Shown: positions 6,671 to 14,972 of the stretch, in pieces
Numbering within the stretch: the stretch's first letter is position 1
Layout: each line of letters starts with the position of its first letter
From: Cloacibacterium caeni
GTDB lineage: Bacteria; Bacteroidota; Bacteroidia; Flavobacteriales; Weeksellaceae
DNA length: 64,000 nucleotides
Direction of reading: 5' to 3'
Assembly: GCF_907163125.1 (NCBI RefSeq)
Contig: NZ_OU015319.1
Location: 2,170,001 to 2,234,000 of the forward strand
The notes under the pieces: generated by a model
What the model saw: the letters and a program-made list of their open reading frames with translations, nothing else
Databases searched by the model: none
Told to the model about the DNA's origin: nothing
Made by a program: the position numbers and the translations under genes

Positions 6671-8197
6671 ATGAAGAACAGTTTAAAACAATTATTACCT
6701 TTTGCTGTTGTAGGTATATTATCTGGTGCCACAACTTTTGGTGCAATAGAGTATTTCAAAACGAATGAAAATAACAGCGATTTTTCTTATTTCCATACTG
6801 CAAATGATAATGTAAAATTCGCAGGAATAAATTCCGCAAATGTGGGTGATGATTTTGTAAAAGCTGCAAAAACGACAGTTCCTGCAGTGGTCACCATTAA
6901 AAATTATCAATCAAGAAGTTCAAGTTCAAACAGAATGTCAGAACAAGACTTATTTGAACAATTTTTCGGAAATCCTTTTGGAAACCAAAGACAAAATCAA
7001 AAACAACAACAACCACCTAAAGATGTTCCTTCTGGATTAGGAAGTGGTGTGATTATTTCACCAGACGGTTACATTATTTCTAATAATCATGTAGTTGCAG
7101 GTGCCAATAAATTAGAAGTTATCCTCAGCAACAAAAAAAGTTACGTAGCCAATCTTATTGGAACAGACCCAAGTACAGACATCGCTCTTCTAAAAATTGA
7201 AGAAAAAGGTTTGCCTTATCTTAATTTTGCCAATTCAGATTTAGTAGAAGTAGGACAATGGGTTTTAGCAGTAGGAAATCCACTGGGTTTAAATTCTACC
7301 GTTACTGCAGGAATTGTTTCAGCTAAAGGAAGAAGCATAGATTTATTAAGTCAGCAATCTAGAACTCCTATTGAAAGTTTCATTCAAACTGATGCAGCGA
7401 TTAATCCAGGAAATTCTGGTGGTGCTTTGGTCAATGTAAACGGAGACTTAATCGGCATCAACTCTGCCATTTCTTCTAATACAGGCTACTATCAAGGTTA
7501 TGGCTTTGCAGTTCCATCTAACCTGGCAAAAAAAATAGTTGAAGACATTAAAAAATTTGGCTTGGTACAAAGAGGATTCTTAGGAGTTGTAAGTTTAGAC
7601 CTCTCTGATGATAGACAAGTTGCCGCTTATAATCAAAGTCAAAAAGCCAACATCAAAGCAAGTAGCGGAATTATGATTACTGAAATCACTGAAAATAGCG
7701 GTGCTGAAGATGCTGGACTAAGAAAAGGAGATATTATCAAAAAAATAGATAATTCTACCATAGAAACTTTCGCGGATTTATCTGCTGCTGTTGGTAGCAA
7801 AAGACCTGGAGATAAAGTTATAGTAACTTATATTAGAAATGGTAAATCTTATACTGAAAGCGTAACGCTTAAAGACCAAAAAGGAGGAACTTCATTCCGA
7901 AGCAAGGCTGATTTATCTGTTACAGAAAAAATTGGTGGTGAATTCGAGGTTTTAAGTGACCGTTTTAAAACGGATTATGGTTTAAATAGCGGTGTAATTG
8001 CAAGAAATGTAGTAGAAGGTGGTGAGTTAGAAAGAATAGGCGTTTATGACAATTACATCATTATAGAAGTTAACGGAAAACCTGTAAATTCACAAAAAGA
8101 TGTAGAAAAAATCTTAGATGGATATAAGGGAACCGTACAAATAAAATACGTAGACGAATACGGCAGAATGTACACCAGAGGTTTTAAAATGCCTTAA
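6671..8197 (+). CDS. degP: Do/HtrA-family periplasmic serine protease
   Basis: 508 aa. An N-terminal hydrophobic segment (~8-27) exports or anchors it. The trypsin-like domain carries the triad His140 (SNNHVVAG), Asp170 (DPSTDIALL) and Ser249 (NPGNSGGAL), with a Gln/Asn-rich LA-loop insert (~95-118). Two PDZ domains follow (~300-390 and ~410-508). It degrades or refolds damaged envelope proteins, by homology with DegP/DegQ. The length is normal for the family. It is monocistronic between its own promoter and a strong terminator at 8221-8254. Confidence 0.93.
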   Translation: MKNSLKQLLPFAVVGILSGATTFGAIEYFKTNENNSDFSYFHTANDNVKFAGINSANVGDDFVKAAKTTVPAVVTIKNYQSRSSSSNRMSEQDLFEQFFGNPFGNQRQNQKQQQPPKDVPSGLGSGVIISPDGYIISNNHVVAGANKLEVILSNKKSYVANLIGTDPSTDIALLKIEEKGLPYLNFANSDLVEVGQWVLAVGNPLGLNSTVTAGIVSAKGRSIDLLSQQSRTPIESFIQTDAAINPGNSGGALVNVNGDLIGINSAISSNTGYYQGYGFAVPSNLAKKIVEDIKKFGLVQRGFLGVVSLDLSDDRQVAAYNQSQKANIKASSGIMITEITENSGAEDAGLRKGDIIKKIDNSTIETFADLSAAVGSKRPGDKVIVTYIRNGKSYTESVTLKDQKGGTSFRSKADLSVTEKIGGEFEVLSDRFKTDYGLNSGVIARNVVEGGELERIGVYDNYIIIEVNGKPVNSQKDVEKILDGYKGTVQIKYVDEYGRMYTRGFKMP

Positions 8198-8220
8198 TCA
8201 TAGTTTTATAAATTCCAAAG

Positions 8221-8254
8221 AAAAAGCCTTTCAAAAAATTTTGAAAGGCTTTTT
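8221..8254. terminator. Strong bidirectional terminator
   Basis: Perfect 16-bp stem (8221-8236 with 8239-8254), 2-nt loop and T-runs on both strands. It serves the protease gene (+) and the membrane-protein gene ending at 8254 (-). Confidence 0.9.
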
Positions 8255-8697
8255 TATTTAGATTTAGGAAATTCTTTCCTTTTATTTCGTTCGTAAATTA
8301 CTTCTACTATTTTTCCTCCTAACCATGCAAAAGGAAAATATACAATGAAGATTAAAATTTTATAAAATGTAGGATGATAAGGGAAAACAATAATATCTAA
8401 CATGGCTATAAATAGCAAAATGAAGCCAATAAGAATTGCATAAGCTACTTTAGCATATTTTACAATAATCGCAGTAGTAACACCTCCAATGGTTGCTCCA
8501 AAACCTGAAGAAAGAAGTAAAGTCCAGAAAAAACCTGGCTTATTTTCTACACTTTTCAATAATTTCCACCAATGTTCAAACGGAAAAAATCCTTCATAAT
8601 TCACCCATGATGAATTAATTTTTACACCCAGCGAAATAATGACTCCTGCCATCGCCAAGCCACATAAAACGCCTAATGTATTTCTTAAAAAATTCAT
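8254..8697 (-). CDS. Four-helix membrane protein of unknown function
   Basis: 147 aa, four predicted transmembrane segments (~8-27, ~56-78, ~82-106, ~110-132) and a basic C-terminal tail (YERNKRKEFPKSK). The Gly-rich second helix (SSGFGATIGGVTTA) suggests tight packing. No family is recognised. It starts 3 bp after the RidA gene and is surely in the same transcript. Confidence 0.7.
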   Translation of the reverse strand: MNFLRNTLGVLCGLAMAGVIISLGVKINSSWVNYEGFFPFEHWWKLLKSVENKPGFFWTLLLSSGFGATIGGVTTAIIVKYAKVAYAILIGFILLFIAMLDIIVFPYHPTFYKILIFIVYFPFAWLGGKIVEVIYERNKRKEFPKSK

Positions 8698-8700
8698 GTC

Positions 8701-9081
8701 TTAGAACTGATGTGCAATCATAGAGATTTCTACACTCACATTTTTTGGCAAACAAGAAACCTCTACTGTTTCTCTTGCTGGATAATTTCCTCCTTCGAAA
8801 TAAGACGCATAGATTTCATTCATCACTGCGAAATCATCCATACTTTTTAAGAAAATAGTTGCTTTTACTACATTAGAAAAAGACATACCAGCCTCTTCTA
8901 AGATAGCCTTTAGGTTTTTCATAACCTGATGTGTTTCTTTTTCGATTCCATCTACTAAATTCCCAGTAGACGGATCAATAGGAATTTGACCAGAAATATA
9001 GAGAACGCCATTTACAAGGTTAGCTTGTGAATACGGACCAATTGCAGCGGGTGCATTGTTAGTAGAAACTATCTTCTTCAT
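8701..9081 (-). CDS. ridA: RidA family reactive-intermediate deaminase
   Basis: 126 aa, the usual length. RidA hydrolyses enamine/imine intermediates released by PLP enzymes such as threonine dehydratase, in the cytoplasm. Diagnostic parts: GPYSQA near the N-terminus, YISGQIP, the carboxylate-binding Arg in NYPARETVEV, and the C-terminal VEISMIAH with the conserved Glu. The -7 element is at 9102-9109. It forms an operon with the membrane protein downstream. Confidence 0.95.
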   Translation of the reverse strand: MKKIVSTNNAPAAIGPYSQANLVNGVLYISGQIPIDPSTGNLVDGIEKETHQVMKNLKAILEEAGMSFSNVVKATIFLKSMDDFAVMNEIYASYFEGGNYPARETVEVSCLPKNVSVEISMIAHQF

Positions 9082-9101
9082 ATTTTTGTAAAATTATCAT
9101 G

Positions 9102-9109
9102 CAAAGATA
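9102..9109 (-). promoter_or_regulatory. -7 element of ridA
   Basis: Minus strand TATCTTTG, 20 nt before the ATG at 9081. Confidence 0.6.
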
Positions 9110-9156
9110 AAATTTCTGAACAAATAAAAAATAGTGTTCAGAGATTCCTTCGTTTT

Positions 9157-11748
9157 TTAGAAAGTACTGCCACTTTGTTGGAAACTTCTTTCCTTGTATT
9201 TTACGGCGTCTTTTAAAATATTTGCTTTTATACTGATAAAGAAATCATATACTTTATATTGACCAAAAGGCACCCAATTAAAGGTAAAAGAGAAACTTCT
9301 TTGGTCTCTAGAAAACCCTAATCTGGTGTACGCTAAACTTTTTGAAACAAAATCATAATGCGTGTTTCCGCTTAAACTCCAATAAGGTGTAAGTTTTACG
9401 CTACCATCTAAACCTAGTGAAGCTACACTTTTCCCAAATCTGGTATTGGTTTTAGAATAACCATAATTGGCATTAAGATTCAAAGTCCAAGGTTGATTAA
9501 ATCGGGAGTAATTATCTTGGTCAAAATAATAGACTTCGTTTCGGATTTCTCCTTTGGTTTTATACTTAGTCGCTAAATCTTCTTTTTTCCCAAAAGTTTC
9601 ATTGTTCAGAGGGAAAGAAAAATTCATGTTGAAACTCTGGATATTAAAATGTCCAAAATTCTCAGTTCTAATACCGTTTTCTTGACCTGGAATAAATACA
9701 ATTTGATATGGGTCTATCAAAACATTCGAGTTTACACTTAATTTATTTTGGAAGAAAGAAGTCTGTGTACTAATTGAAATCAATGACCATTTGTATTTAT
9801 CCGCAGCAAAATTATAACCTCCAGAAATATTTAAACTTTCAAAAATTTTAACTTTTTTGGTTCCTGTAGAATCGGTTTTACTTCTCACCTTCATCTCTAA
9901 GTTGTTATTAATATTGAAACCAATAGACTGTGTTAAACCTTGATTAGGTGAACCAAACATCCCTCCTTCGAAAATAGAATAAGTGGTTAAAACGCCTCTT
10001 TCGTCATAATAACTTTTGAAATATCCAAACTTTGGATCTCCAAAATCTGGAGAATACGTAAATCCAATACTCGGAGTTACCATGTGTCTGATGGCTTGAA
10101 TTTTAGATTTTTCACCAAATTTCAACATTCCATACAAAACGGTTTGCAAACTTGCAGATGTAGAAAACGTAGAATAACCCGTCAAATTTTTATTCAAATT
10201 CCTTTCTAAAGTATTGGTAACTGGATTGTAGTTTTTATTAATTGTTTTAGTAGTTGCTACGTTATCAATATTAGCGCCTAATGAAAACGTAAAAAACTTA
10301 GCAACAGTCGTGTTCGTAGCGAGCGCAATGTTATTTTTAGCACCAGTTTGCATATTATCCCACATGGTTTTGGTGAATAAATCACCACTTTTCACCCCAG
10401 AAACATAATTACTGAATTGCAATCCAGTATTTACGGTAATGTTTTCTAACATGCCCGTTCTAATTCCCGTTTTGGGTTTAAATAAATAAAACTGATTGGT
10501 AGAAACATTCAACTGTGGCAATCTAATATCGGTAAGTCCCGTTGTGAAGTTTTGCGAATAACTCCCTGTTCCCGTGATGGTTATTGGTAAATTCAAAAAT
10601 CTTTTGGTAAAGCTCACCGTAGAGTTTTGTTGTGCATTTAGAGCACTTTGGTTAAAAATATGGGAGTTATTAACCGTGTTATTGTAGAATTTATTGCTCG
10701 TAATATTTACAGATGCCGAAAAGTTAAAAAACGGATTGGCTTTAGAATCTTGAGTATGTGTCCATGCAATATTATAAACACTACTTTTTGTATAATTTTC
10801 TAGACCTTTTATTCCTCTGATGGTAGTTCCTATTTCTCCTCGGAAAGAACCATTGTACTTATAATTTTTTCGATAACTCACTTCTGGTCTGAAGTTCCAA
10901 CTTCCCTTGGTATAATAATCAAAGTAGGTTTTCACATCAAAATGCTCACCAATTGGCAAATAATACCCCAAACTATTCAAGAAAAATCCCACATCTTGTC
11001 TTTCCCCAAAACTCGGAATAAGAATTCCCGCCATTCTTTTTTCAGAAAACGGAAGAATTGCAAATGGTAAAATAAGCGGTGTAGGAACTTGCTCTATATA
11101 CATCTGTATAGGCCCCGTAATTAATTTAGAATTCTCTTTTCCCTTTACCAATTTAATATCTGGCGCAAGCAAATAATAATCTGCTATGGTATCTTTTTTC
11201 TTAAGGAAATATTCGTCTGTAGTATATTTTCCTCTTTTAAGATAAAAAACAGAGTCATTTACTTTTTTGGTTTTTTCTGCTACAATTACACCTTCACTTT
11301 CTTCTGTTCTAGCATTGTAAGCAATGGCTTGTTTGGTTTTATAATTGTAGCTGAATTCGGAATATTCATATTTTTTACCACCTTGAGTTGCAACAGCAGG
11401 TTCTGTAATTTTTCCTATAGAATCTACTTTTCCTCTTGCAAAAATCAGTCCTTTGTCCCAATCTATTTGGATATAATCTGCATTAATCTTCATATCTTGA
11501 TATGAAACTTCTGCATTTTGATTGAGATAAGACATTTTTTTCGGAACTTCGTTTCTAATATTATCCGCTTTAGAACGTACAATATCATCTAAACGTTCTC
11601 GTTCTATTTTTACGGTATCTGTTTTAGAAACAGCAGTAGCGTTATCACTATTTTTAGGCGCATTTTCTAGCTTATTTTGTGCTAAAAAATTGTTAAAAAT
11701 TAGGATAATTAAAATTTGTAAGGTATTTTTGAGACCGTTTTTAATCAA
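9157..11748 (-). CDS. lptD: LPS assembly outer-membrane protein LptD
   Basis: 863-aa beta-barrel of the LptD/OstA family in its Bacteroidota form, inserting LPS into the outer leaflet. A signal peptide (~5-24) is followed by an OstA-like beta-jellyroll with AEVSYQDMKINADYIQIDW (~75-95) and IFARGKVD. A plug/barrel entry segment PLILPFAILPFSEKRMAGIL follows, then a long barrel rich in alternating aromatic residues, ending in a terminal Phe (SGSTF) as barrel proteins do. The start is TTG at 11748; an in-frame TAA upstream excludes extension. It is divergent from the amidase gene (44 bp apart). Confidence 0.88.
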   Translation of the reverse strand: MIKNGLKNTLQILIILIFNNFLAQNKLENAPKNSDNATAVSKTDTVKIERERLDDIVRSKADNIRNEVPKKMSYLNQNAEVSYQDMKINADYIQIDWDKGLIFARGKVDSIGKITEPAVATQGGKKYEYSEFSYNYKTKQAIAYNARTEESEGVIVAEKTKKVNDSVFYLKRGKYTTDEYFLKKKDTIADYYLLAPDIKLVKGKENSKLITGPIQMYIEQVPTPLILPFAILPFSEKRMAGILIPSFGERQDVGFFLNSLGYYLPIGEHFDVKTYFDYYTKGSWNFRPEVSYRKNYKYNGSFRGEIGTTIRGIKGLENYTKSSVYNIAWTHTQDSKANPFFNFSASVNITSNKFYNNTVNNSHIFNQSALNAQQNSTVSFTKRFLNLPITITGTGSYSQNFTTGLTDIRLPQLNVSTNQFYLFKPKTGIRTGMLENITVNTGLQFSNYVSGVKSGDLFTKTMWDNMQTGAKNNIALATNTTVAKFFTFSLGANIDNVATTKTINKNYNPVTNTLERNLNKNLTGYSTFSTSASLQTVLYGMLKFGEKSKIQAIRHMVTPSIGFTYSPDFGDPKFGYFKSYYDERGVLTTYSIFEGGMFGSPNQGLTQSIGFNINNNLEMKVRSKTDSTGTKKVKIFESLNISGGYNFAADKYKWSLISISTQTSFFQNKLSVNSNVLIDPYQIVFIPGQENGIRTENFGHFNIQSFNMNFSFPLNNETFGKKEDLATKYKTKGEIRNEVYYFDQDNYSRFNQPWTLNLNANYGYSKTNTRFGKSVASLGLDGSVKLTPYWSLSGNTHYDFVSKSLAYTRLGFSRDQRSFSFTFNWVPFGQYKVYDFFISIKANILKDAVKYKERSFQQSGSTF

Positions 11749-11770
11749 TGGAGCTTATAATTTCAGGCTC

Positions 11771-11778
11771 CAAAATTA
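11771..11778 (-). promoter_or_regulatory. -7 element of lptD
   Basis: Minus strand TAATTTTG, perfect TAnnTTTG, 22 nt before the TTG start. A small GGAGC/GCTCC hairpin occupies part of the leader. Confidence 0.5.
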
Positions 11779-11792
11779 ATAATTTTTAAAAA

Positions 11793-13064
11793 ATGAAGAC
11801 GCATAAACACGCATTTAATATAATTTTAACAGTATTATTTTTAATTTTCGCTCAATTAGGCGCACAAAAGAAGTTTGTTATTGTATTAGATGCCGGTCAC
11901 GGCGGTTCTGATGTGGGAGCAACTAGAAAATACGAAAACATAGGCTTAGTACAAGAAAAAGACGTTACACTAGGCATCGTATTGAAGCTAGGCAGAATGC
12001 TCGAAAAAAATAAAGATTATAAAATCATCTACACCAGAAAAATAGACGAATATCCTTCTCTAGCTGATAGAACAGACCTTGCCAATAGAAGTCATGCCGA
12101 TTTATTTATTTCTGTACACTGTAATGCCAGTACCAAATCTACTCCTTACGGAACCGAAACTTATGTACAAGGTCCAGACCAAAACAAAACCAATTTAGAA
12201 GTAGCTAAAAGAGAGAATGACGTAATTTTCTTAGATGATAAAGACCGCGAAAGATTCGCTTCTTACGACCCAACTTCTCCAGAATCTTTAATTGCATTAA
12301 GAATTCAGCAAAGTAAATATCTAGAAAGCAGTTTGATTTTCGGAGGTTATGTAGAAGAAAATTTTGTAAAAAAAGATAAAAGATATTCTAGAGGTGTGAT
12401 GCAAAAAAACCTTCACGTATTACGTCTAAACGCGATGCCATCTGTTTTAATAGAAACGGGATTCATCAGTAATGCTGAAGAGGCGGCATATTTAGCTTCT
12501 GACAAAGGTCAAGATGAAATTGCAGAATCTATTTACGACGCAATTACCAGCTACAAAAAACGCATCGATAGAAACCAGAAAAAAATAGTAGAAGAACCGA
12601 AAGAACTTCCTCTTAAAAATGATTTCAGAATTCTTTTGATGAGCACTCCAAACAAATATGTAGTTGGAGATCCCGCTCTCAAAGGACTTAATTACATCTT
12701 AACCATCAAAGAAAATGGTTTGTACAAATACTATTACAGCGTAACTAATTTTGCTTCTATTAAAGAAAACAACCTTAAAACCGCTAAAGACGCAGGATTT
12801 AGAAATGCTACTGCTGTAAGTTTTATTCCTAATCAAAACATGAATACAGGCTATTACCGATTAGAAGTATACTCCGGAAAAGATAAATTACCTAGCTCTT
12901 CCCCAATATTAAAAATATTAAAAGATGTAGAAAGAGTAAAAGCCAATGGCATATTTTACTACACTTATGGCAATGTAAAATCTCTAGAAGCAGCCACTAA
13001 ACTACAAAAAGACCTTGAAGAAAAGGGTATTACCAATACTACAATAGAAAAAGTTTATAAATAA
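11793..13064 (+). CDS. N-acetylmuramoyl-L-alanine amidase (AmiC-like)
   Basis: 423 aa, exported (signal peptide to ~residue 24, AQLGAQ). The Amidase_3 domain (~28-260) cleaves the bond between MurNAc and the stem peptide. Zinc ligands are visible in VLDAGHGGSDVGA, the Glu after VQEKDVTLG and SVHCNAS; the catalytic Glu lies in VLIETGFISN. A ~160-residue C-terminal region ends in a SPOR-like repeat (GIFYYTYGNVKSLEAATKL), which would bind denuded glycan at the septum. It is likely for daughter-cell separation. Divergent pairing with lptD joins two envelope functions. Confidence 0.92.
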   Translation: MKTHKHAFNIILTVLFLIFAQLGAQKKFVIVLDAGHGGSDVGATRKYENIGLVQEKDVTLGIVLKLGRMLEKNKDYKIIYTRKIDEYPSLADRTDLANRSHADLFISVHCNASTKSTPYGTETYVQGPDQNKTNLEVAKRENDVIFLDDKDRERFASYDPTSPESLIALRIQQSKYLESSLIFGGYVEENFVKKDKRYSRGVMQKNLHVLRLNAMPSVLIETGFISNAEEAAYLASDKGQDEIAESIYDAITSYKKRIDRNQKKIVEEPKELPLKNDFRILLMSTPNKYVVGDPALKGLNYILTIKENGLYKYYYSVTNFASIKENNLKTAKDAGFRNATAVSFIPNQNMNTGYYRLEVYSGKDKLPSSSPILKILKDVERVKANGIFYYTYGNVKSLEAATKLQKDLEEKGITNTTIEKVYK

Positions 13065-13074
13065 TCAAGAAAAT

Positions 13075-13105
13075 TTTGCGAGTTCTAAAAAAGTTCTTAT
13101 TTTTG
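13075..13105 (+). promoter_or_regulatory. tRNA-Glu promoter with -33 and -7 elements
   Basis: TTTG (13075-13078), a 19-bp spacer and TATTTTTG (13098-13105). It has the same layout as the rpsT promoter, giving an internal standard for this genome. Confidence 0.75.
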
Positions 13106-13123
13106 CACGCACAAAAAAAGAAT

Positions 13124-13195
13124 GGCCTATTCGTCTAGTGGTTAGGACTCAAGATTTTCATTCTTGCAACAGGGGTTCGATTCCCCTATAGGCTA
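13124..13195 (+). tRNA. tRNA-Glu (TTC), copy 1
   Basis: Cloverleaf of 72 nt. The acceptor GGCCTAT/ATAGGCT has a G1-U72 wobble. D stem GTCT/AGGAC, anticodon stem CAAGA/TCTTG with loop TTTTCAT (anticodon TTC), T arm AGGGG-TTCGATT-CCCCT, discriminator A. CCA is not encoded (ACA follows). Confidence 0.95.
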
Positions 13196-13222
13196 CAAAT
13201 TTTAAAAAAAATTAAAAAATAA

Positions 13223-13253
13223 TTTGCAAATTAAAAAATAGTTTTTATCTTTG
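13223..13253 (+). promoter_or_regulatory. rpsT promoter
   Basis: TTTG (13223-13226), a 19-bp spacer and TATCTTTG (13246-13253), then a 22-nt gap to the ATG. Confidence 0.75.
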
Positions 13254-13275
13254 CACCCACATTTCAGAAACAATT

Positions 13276-13530
13276 ATGGCAAATCATAAATCAGCACTTA
13301 AGAGAATCAGACAATCTGAGAAAAGAAGATTGAGAAACAGATACTATCACAAAACTGCTAGAACAGCTGTGAAAGTATTAAGAAATGAAGAAAACAAAGC
13401 AGCTGCTTCAGAGCAATTGCCGAAAGTAATCTCTTTATTAGACAAATTAGTAAAGAAGAATATTATTCATAAAAACAAAGCTGCTAACTTAAAAAGCAAG
13501 TTAACTAAACACGTTAACAAGTTAGCTTAA
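13276..13530 (+). CDS. rpsT: 30S ribosomal protein S20
   Basis: 84-aa very basic helical protein that binds 16S rRNA in the body of the small subunit. Typical sequence: [21 protein letters not shown] at the start and [20 protein letters not shown] at the end. Normal length. It is embedded between two tRNA-Glu genes; the downstream tRNA is 12 bp away and has no promoter of its own, so the mRNA probably carries it. Confidence 0.97.
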   Translation: MANHKSALKRIRQSEKRRLRNRYYHKTARTAVKVLRNEENKAAASEQLPKVISLLDKLVKKNIIHKNKAANLKSKLTKHVNKLA

Positions 13531-13542
13531 GAATAAATTTCT

Positions 13543-13614
13543 GGCCCGTTCGTCTATCGGTTAGGACTCAAGATTTTCATTCTTGCAAGAGGGGTTCGAT
13601 TCCCCTACGGGCTA
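13543..13614 (+). tRNA. tRNA-Glu (TTC), copy 2
   Basis: Acceptor GGCCCGT/ACGGGCT, again G1-U72. D stem GTCT/AGGAC, the same anticodon arm CAAGA-TTTTCAT-TCTTG (TTC), T arm AGGGG/CCCCT, discriminator A. CCA follows directly at 13615-13617, possibly by chance since copy 1 lacks it. Confidence 0.95.
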
Positions 13615-13616
13615 CC

Positions 13617-13644
13617 AAAATCCTCAGAAATTTCTGAGGATTTT
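13617..13644 (+). terminator. Terminator of the rpsT-tRNA-Glu unit
   Basis: Perfect 14-bp inverted repeat centred between 13630 and 13631 (core TCCTCAGAAATTTCTGAGGA), followed by T8. Confidence 0.9.
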
Positions 13645-13663
13645 TTTTGTTTTAAAAATTTCA

Positions 13664-13671
13664 TACCTTTG
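13664..13671 (+). promoter_or_regulatory. -7 element of aroQ (near-leaderless)
   Basis: TACCTTTG, a perfect TAnnTTTG, ending 5 nt before the ATG at 13677. The transcript would have almost no 5' leader. Confidence 0.6.
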
Positions 13672-13676
13672 AGAAT

Positions 13677-14096
13677 ATGAAAATTCTAATATTAAACGGA
13701 GCCAATCTCAATCTTCTAGGAACTCGTGAGCCAGACATCTATGGAAATACTTCTATGGATGATGTTTTAACGCATTTAAAATCTGAGTATTCTCAACACG
13801 CTATTGAATATTACCAGTCTAATTTTGAAGGGGAAATCATCGGAAAAATTCAAGAAAATGATTTTGATGCGCTTATCATTAATCCTGGCGCTTTCACCCA
13901 TTATTCTTACGCCATCGCAGATGCGCTTAAAAACCTTAGAAAACCCAAAATAGAGGTTCACATTAGCAATATCTATCAAAGGGAAGAATTCAGGCAGAAA
14001 TCAGTTACCGCAGCTTATACAGATGCTGTTCTCTCCGGTTTTGGCACAGAAGGCTACAGATTAGCGATTATTCATTTAATTTCTACCATACAATAA
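13677..14096 (+). CDS. aroQ: Type II 3-dehydroquinate dehydratase
   Basis: 139-aa dodecameric shikimate-pathway enzyme removing water from 3-dehydroquinate. Features: ILNGANLNLLGTREPDIYG with the catalytic Tyr, INPGAFTHYSYAIADAL, and the catalytic His region VEVHISNIYQREEFR. Normal length. Its terminator, shared with convergent pckA, has been split by the IS at 14115. Confidence 0.96.
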   Translation: MKILILNGANLNLLGTREPDIYGNTSMDDVLTHLKSEYSQHAIEYYQSNFEGEIIGKIQENDFDALIINPGAFTHYSYAIADALKNLRKPKIEVHISNIYQREEFRQKSVTAAYTDAVLSGFGTEGYRLAIIHLISTIQ

Positions 14097-14142
14097 AAAA
14101 ATCCTCAGCGTAAATAGACTGCACCCAAAAGTTTAGACAAAA

Positions 14143-14931
14143 TTAAACAATATTTTCAAAGGAAAGAGTTCGGTACTGTACCGGACTCTTTCCTTTGAGA
14201 TTGAGTCTTATTCTATCATTGTTGTAATAGTGAATGTACTTCACTATTTCCATCTTAAGTTCCTGAATGGAACCAAACTTTCTGGCATAAAACATTTCTG
14301 ATTTTATCGTTCCAAAAAAGTTTTCTATCACCGCATTGTCCAAACAGTTTCCTTTTCGGGACATACTTTGAATAATACCTTTTTCTTTTAACAAGTTTTG
14401 GTAATGTTTCATTTGATATTGCCAACCTTGATCAGAATGTAGAATGATGTTTTGTGTAGATTTTACTTTTCTGAATGATTTCTTTAGCATTCTGATGATT
14501 TGGCTAAACACAGGTCTTTCAGATAAGTCAAAACTGACAATTTCACCATTAAATAAATCGATGATTGGAGATAGATAAAGTTTATTACCCGATACATTAA
14601 ACTCTGTAACATCGGTTGCCCATTTCTGATTAGGAGTGTCCGATTTGAAATTCCTCTGTAGAACATTGGGCGCAATTTTCCCTTGCTCTCCCTTGTAAGA
14701 TTTATATTTCTTCACTCGGATAATACTCTTTAAACCTAATATTTTCATAAGTCGTAAAACAGTTTTGTGATTAATCAAAATTCCTTTTTCTTTCAAAAGC
14801 AAAGTAATTCTTCTATAGCCCAACCTTCCTTTGTGACGATGATAAATCTGCTTAATCATTTCTTTTATTTCCGCATATTTATCTTTCATTTGAAAGCGTT
14901 TTTGATAGTAATAAAAACTGCTTCTTGCCAT
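14143..14931 (-). CDS. IS3-family transposase OrfB (DDE catalytic subunit), copy 1
   Basis: 262 aa from the ATG at 14931; the frame stays open upstream and encodes EELRQDFDLAVLLHCTS, so the functional product is more likely an OrfAB fusion made by -1 frameshifting. An HTH_21-like segment (HRHKGRLGYRRITLLL) precedes the rve domain. DDE residues lie in QKWATDVTEF, LHSDQGWQYQ and NAVIENFFGTIKSEM. Intact. Confidence 0.93.
   Translation of the reverse strand: MARSSFYYYQKRFQMKDKYAEIKEMIKQIYHRHKGRLGYRRITLLLKEKGILINHKTVLRLMKILGLKSIIRVKKYKSYKGEQGKIAPNVLQRNFKSDTPNQKWATDVTEFNVSGNKLYLSPIIDLFNGEIVSFDLSERPVFSQIIRMLKKSFRKVKSTQNIILHSDQGWQYQMKHYQNLLKEKGIIQSMSRKGNCLDNAVIENFFGTIKSEMFYARKFGSIQELKMEIVKYIHYYNNDRIRLNLKGKSPVQYRTLSFENIV
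14157..14197. repeat. 41-bp near-perfect palindrome in the 3' end of orfB, copy 1
   Basis: Outer 13-bp arms (14157-14169/14185-14197) and inner CGGTAC/GTACCG (14171-14176/14178-14183) with a single T at the tip. It overlaps the last codons of orfB. There is no T-run on either side, so it is not a simple terminator. Confidence 0.75.
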
Positions 14932-14972
14932 CGATGTACAATGCAGTAGTACTGCTAAATCAAAGTCCTGCC

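Noticed and set aside
14373-14931. Considering the IS as two separate adjacent genes of phage origin
   Set aside because: Terminal inverted repeats, target duplication, DDE triad and the -1 frame relation all define an IS3-family element.
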